Positions 60,371 to 64,000 of a stretch of 64,000 nucleotides of DNA are shown here, in pieces. The stretch's first letter is position 1; each line of letters opens with the position of its first letter. The stretch covers positions 3,385,089 to 3,449,088 of the forward strand of contig CM055100.1 in NCBI GenBank assembly GCA_029204225.1, given 5' to 3'. The translations under genes were made by a program, and so were the position numbers. Source of the DNA: Diphasiastrum complanatum (Eukaryota; Streptophyta; Lycopodiopsida; Lycopodiales; Lycopodiaceae). A model generated the notes under the pieces. It saw only the letters and a program-made list of their open reading frames with translations. It was not told the origin of the DNA and ran no database searches.

Positions 60371-61960
60371 AGACACTGGGCTTTGTTTCTGCTCATTGGC
60401 CGGTTTGCTACTTGTCGACTTCTCTGGCATTGGCGTTTCCGGTACATATAGATTCTTGAACTCTTTATTTGTGATTTGTCGACGTGCTTCATTGTAGTTC
60501 GGTGGCTTGTTGACTCTGTTACTTGTTCGTTATGTTCTTTTGATAGCCGGAATCAACTAGAAGAATTTTCACGGGGATATTCTAACATGCCCCCATTACA
60601 AATTTGGTGATAGTCCCTTGGCACCTGCGTATGTCTTCAACGTTGGCATCCTGACAATGTGAAACCATTGCAAAGAAAGGTGAAAGGGGTATAGACGAGA
60701 GGAGGGAGGTCAGAAGTAGTGAAAAGTGAGGAAAAAAAGTTGGGTGACAATATCTAGCTATAGAAGGGGGGGGAACAGAGAAAGTGTATATACAAATAGA
60801 TTGCGAAAATAAAGGAAAATAAGAAAGAGAAAATAGAACGAACGGTGAAAAACAATAAATAAAAGTGAGTCATTCGATTTTTTTTGTGAGACTTCTTTTT
60901 TTTTTGCTTTTTCTTTTCATCAAATAATTTTTTTTTTTAATGGAGGATACAGATGATAGATAAGTACATCATTGAGCCTATTCGAACTGTTTGCCCTTCT
61001 CATCTTCTGCATCTCGAATTTGTAACGATGGGTCGTAGAAACAATACGGACAAAACAGGAGCACAATGAGCCACGCCTTATGGATTGAGAGCGGATTGGG
61101 TCAAACGCCGAGTGCATATTTCTCATGAATCCTGTCATATACCATCATTCCACCCTTGCTATATTGATGAAAGATGTTGCGGATAGACGATAGTAGGTCC
61201 GGTATAGAGGGATCTGATTCTCGATTGTCATCGACTTGAAGCTTTCGTTTGGATTGAAACAGAATTCTCCGAAACACATATCCCACCTGGTGTTTACCTT
61301 TGCAACAGTAAGAAGAGTCTCCAAATTATAATAGACTTCCAGAATAATGGGATCTGGAGAGTTAGTCTTGTTGGTCATGAACCGGTTGAGGGCCTGGTGA
61401 TGTCGACCGTTGTTTTCCAACCTTGTTCAGATTTTATTACTGGCCAATTGTAGGCCGCGATGCTCGGAGTCTTCAATGTCATCCATGCCTTCTTCTGGGC
61501 ATCGAATGGTATGCAGGATCTATTCCTTGATTAACTTAGGATTGTGCATGAGCACGGCCTTCCGCCATTCTGGATGCAAAGGGCAATGAGGTTGGTCGAT
61601 GTCAGCTTGAGGAGCTCTTCGAGCTTGCCTAGCTTGCCTCTTGTCATAACTTTTGAATATTCCCTGATGAAGAGGGCCAGCTGCTCTCATTACACTTTGT
61701 GCATGCCTTGCATGTCACTATGGATCACTTACAATTAATGCATGTGAATTGACACGAGTTTCTACAATCATAACTTTGCTAATTCTATGTCTACAAACTA
61801 TATGCAAGTTGTACTCATCAATCTAGATATTACATATCCATGTAGCTCGAGTTCTATCTAGGCCAAATTTGGCGTTTTGCATTTATGAACTATGTACTTG
61901 CATGGTACAATATTTGTAGCAAGCCAACAAATCAATATGGATTGTTTTTCAATTTTAACG
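60371..61960. other. Right flank of C6, no identified gene
   Basis: Starts with the AGACA duplication. Minus-strand frames at 60920-61138 and 61145-61420 run close together (RWDMCFGEFCFNPNESF, TYYRLSATSFINI) and might be one broken coding segment of unknown kind. T-rich and A-rich runs lie at 60880-60940. Confidence 0.35.
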
Positions 61961-61977
61961 CTCCTCCTAAAATTAAT

Positions 61978-63499
61978 CTATATTGATTTGAACATGGATC
62001 TTGGTATAACTCCAAGATTGGCTCTATGCTTGATGAAGGAACTTTTGCTCAAAGGTTTGGTGAGCATATCAGCAATACAAGATGATGTGTTGATGTGCTC
62101 CAAGTTGATTTCCCCTCCAATGAGCTTCTCTCTCATGAAGTGATGTGCAACTTTGATATGCTTGCTCCTTGCATGGAATATTGGGTTGTTGGCAAGGGAT
62201 TGGGCTGAAATGTTGTCACACATGATCATAGGTAGATCATCTTCCATGATTATCTTTAGCTCCACTAGTAACCTCTTGGTCCAAAGCACTTCCTTTGTTG
62301 TTGTAGTGAGTGCCTTGTACTCAACTTCACATGATGAGAGTGATACAGTATCTTGCTTTTTGGAAAGCCAAGATATCAAGTTTCCTCCAAGATATATGAC
62401 ATAAGCACTTGTAGATTTTCAATCTGCTCTATCACTTGCAAAATCTGAGTTAGAATAACCAATAATAGAAAGATCTTCACTTTTATACAATAAACCAAAA
62501 TCAAAAGTTTAAGATATATATCTAAGCACTCTCTTGGCCATTTTCCAATGATAAATAGTAGGATTTTGCATAGCCTGGCTCAACTTATGAACACTAAAGC
62601 TTATGTCAGGTCTAGTAATTGTGAGCCAAATTAAGGAGCCTATAAACTTCTAAAAAGTGTGATGTCCACGAAGGATCTTTCATCACCTATGTTAGAGTCC
62701 TTTACATTTTGCTCCATAGGAGTTTCTATACTCTTACAATTCAACATATTGAACTTTTTTAACATTGAAAGAACATACTTGGATTGACATACAAAAGCTT
62801 TATCTTTAAGAAAGTCCTCTAATCCTAGAATATAGTGAATTTTTCCAAGATCTTGCATCTTGAACTCTTTTCCAAGTGCAATCTTGGTTTCCTCAACTAA
62901 CTTGATACAACTTCTTGTCAGAATGATATCATCAACATAAATAAGAAGGATGACAATATCTTTATCAAAAAACTTGACATATAAGGAAGGATCATAGTTA
63001 CTAAGATTAAATCCTAGTGACTCAAAAAAGGTATTAAGTCGAGAATACCATGACCTTGGAGCTTGCTTCAATTCATATAAACTTTTGAAGAGCAAGCAAA
63101 CTTTGTTTTTGTCATGGATGAACCCAATAGGCTGATCCATATAAATCTCTTCTTCTAGATACCCATTTAGAAATGCATTAGAGACATCTATTTAAAGAAC
63201 TTGCAATTGAAAAAACAAGCAAGAGAAATTATGATTCTTATTGATACCATCTTTGCAACTGGAGCAAAAGTCTCCTCATAATCAAGTCCATAAACTTGAG
63301 CAAAACCTTTAGCACAAAGTCTAGCCTTGTACTTGTTGATTGTGCCATCTTGATTATACTTGACTCGAAAAACCCACTGGCAACCAATGGTGTGCTTGTT
63401 GGATGGAAGATCCACAAGCTCCCATGTCTTATTGGCCATCAAAGCATCATATTCCTCCTTCATGGCAAGGTACCATTCCTTCGAGTTGAGTGCATCATA
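61978..63499 (-). pseudogene. Copia reverse transcriptase - RNase H relic
   Basis: On the minus strand: [40 protein letters not shown] and [18 protein letters not shown] (to about 63188), then a stop. DVSNAFLNGYLEEEIYMDQP follows, then LIYVDDIIL in an open stretch 62640-63140, a frameshift at about 62650, KFIGSLIWLTITRPDISFS, and RNase H with a TGA in RAD*KSTSAY. It ends HRANLGVIPRSM at 61978. The catalytic YVDD is intact but the frame is broken at least three times. Upstream gag, protease and integrase are absent. A purine-rich AGGAGGAGCG left of 61978 is a likely polypurine tract. Confidence 0.9.
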
Positions 63500-64000
63500 T
63501 GTGAAGCTTTTAGCATGTGTGAGCTTCACCACAGACCCTACAGAATCTTACTGAGGTGTTGTGATTGCACAAGATTGATCAAAGAACAGTATGCTTGAAA
63601 AATCTAAGGCAAGAGCACAATGGCATACATCTGATGAAAAAATCTAACTCTTCACTATGAGAAATGAATGTCAAAAATAATTCTAAGCGTTCAGTATGGG
63701 AAAAAGATGATGCTCTCAAGTAGAGAGAGAAAAATCATACATAGAAAACTCGTGTAGAGAGAGAATGAGTCCAAAACACCAAAATCTCAATATTCACAAT
63801 ATGGCAAAACATGCCCAGCTTTCCCTACATGAGAGAGACTCGAATTTCTGCAGTGGAATTGCATGGAAAGTCCACTTAACTGAACTAATTCACCTACCAG
63901 AGATCCACATGTGTAATAGCATGCATGTATGGTGCATGTACTGCATGTCAACTCATAAAATTGCCTAGACATGTGTAGATCACAGAAACTACTTTGCATG
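63500..64000 (-). repeat. Copia LTR (same family as 47075-47795), runs off the right edge
   Basis: On the minus strand it ends AAAAGCTTCACA at 63500 and matches the 47075 LTR over the visible 500 bp (AATCTTACTGAGGTGTTGTG; GAGTCCAAAACACCA). It is followed directly by RT coding sequence with no primer site, so leader, gag, protease and integrase are deleted. Confidence 0.85.

Overview
The window looks like plant nuclear DNA from a large, repeat-dominated genome. The evidence is several Ty1/copia families with initiator-tRNA-Met primer sites (TGGTATCAGAGC), Ty3/gypsy relics with an Asp-tRNA-type primer site, long (CT)n arrays, spliced gene remnants with GT..AG introns, and one plant-type membrane-anchored alpha/beta hydrolase gene. 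Nothing names the species. A non-seed plant such as a fern or bryophyte is a guess, because a DNA methyltransferase of bacterial architecture sits in an intron-bearing gene and N4-cytosine DNA methyltransferases have been reported from Marchantia.

Layout, left half. 1-3154 is the 5' end of a minus-strand copia element (C1: gag/protease start, leader, primer site, LTR), apparently inserted into the 5' LTR of a plus-strand copia element C2 (3155-7271). C2 is a pseudogene whose integrase carries two antisense copies of a tRNA-like repeat. 7272-12960 holds the only ordinary host gene (10252-11388, minus), local duplications and a large palindrome. 12961-13720 is a tandem array of the same tRNA-like repeat. 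16445-20437 has a copia LTR and two gypsy pol relics in opposite orientations. 20550-22223 (minus) is the 5' half of a spliced ParB-like/DNA methyltransferase gene. 22540-24725 is a satellite whose unit carries a palindrome. 24786-29523 (minus) is a copia-derived element C3 with an uninterrupted gag-protease frame fused to a rearranged, catalytically dead pol remnant. 29547-30330 is another copia pol relic sharing the same LTR.

Right half. 30331-39800 is mostly non-coding: a 339-bp tandem repeat, two gypsy LTRs separated by only 266 bp, a leader made of about 150-bp repeats, and a block rich in heat-shock-element-like palindromes. 39927-40290 is a gypsy integrase relic. 40523-43591 (minus) is the second and longer copy of the ParB-like/methyltransferase gene, with the class-beta methyltransferase C-terminus (DPFLGCG). 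43592-47795 holds copia relics and an LTR. 47796-49049 is the second copy of the satellite block. 49050-54509 has gypsy fragments and a compound C-rich microsatellite. 54510-60370 is a complete, apparently very young copia element (653-bp LTRs with one difference, AGACA target duplication, intact 1316-codon gag-pol). 61978-64000 is a minus-strand copia pol relic joined directly to an LTR.

How the parts relate. The copia elements share one gag-pol plan; C6 is the only copy with every catalytic residue in place and could supply proteins in trans to C3-like relatives. The ParB-like/methyltransferase copies are the most unusual content. Both visible copies are broken, but comparing them shows that an intron-bearing, presumably functional parent gene exists or existed.
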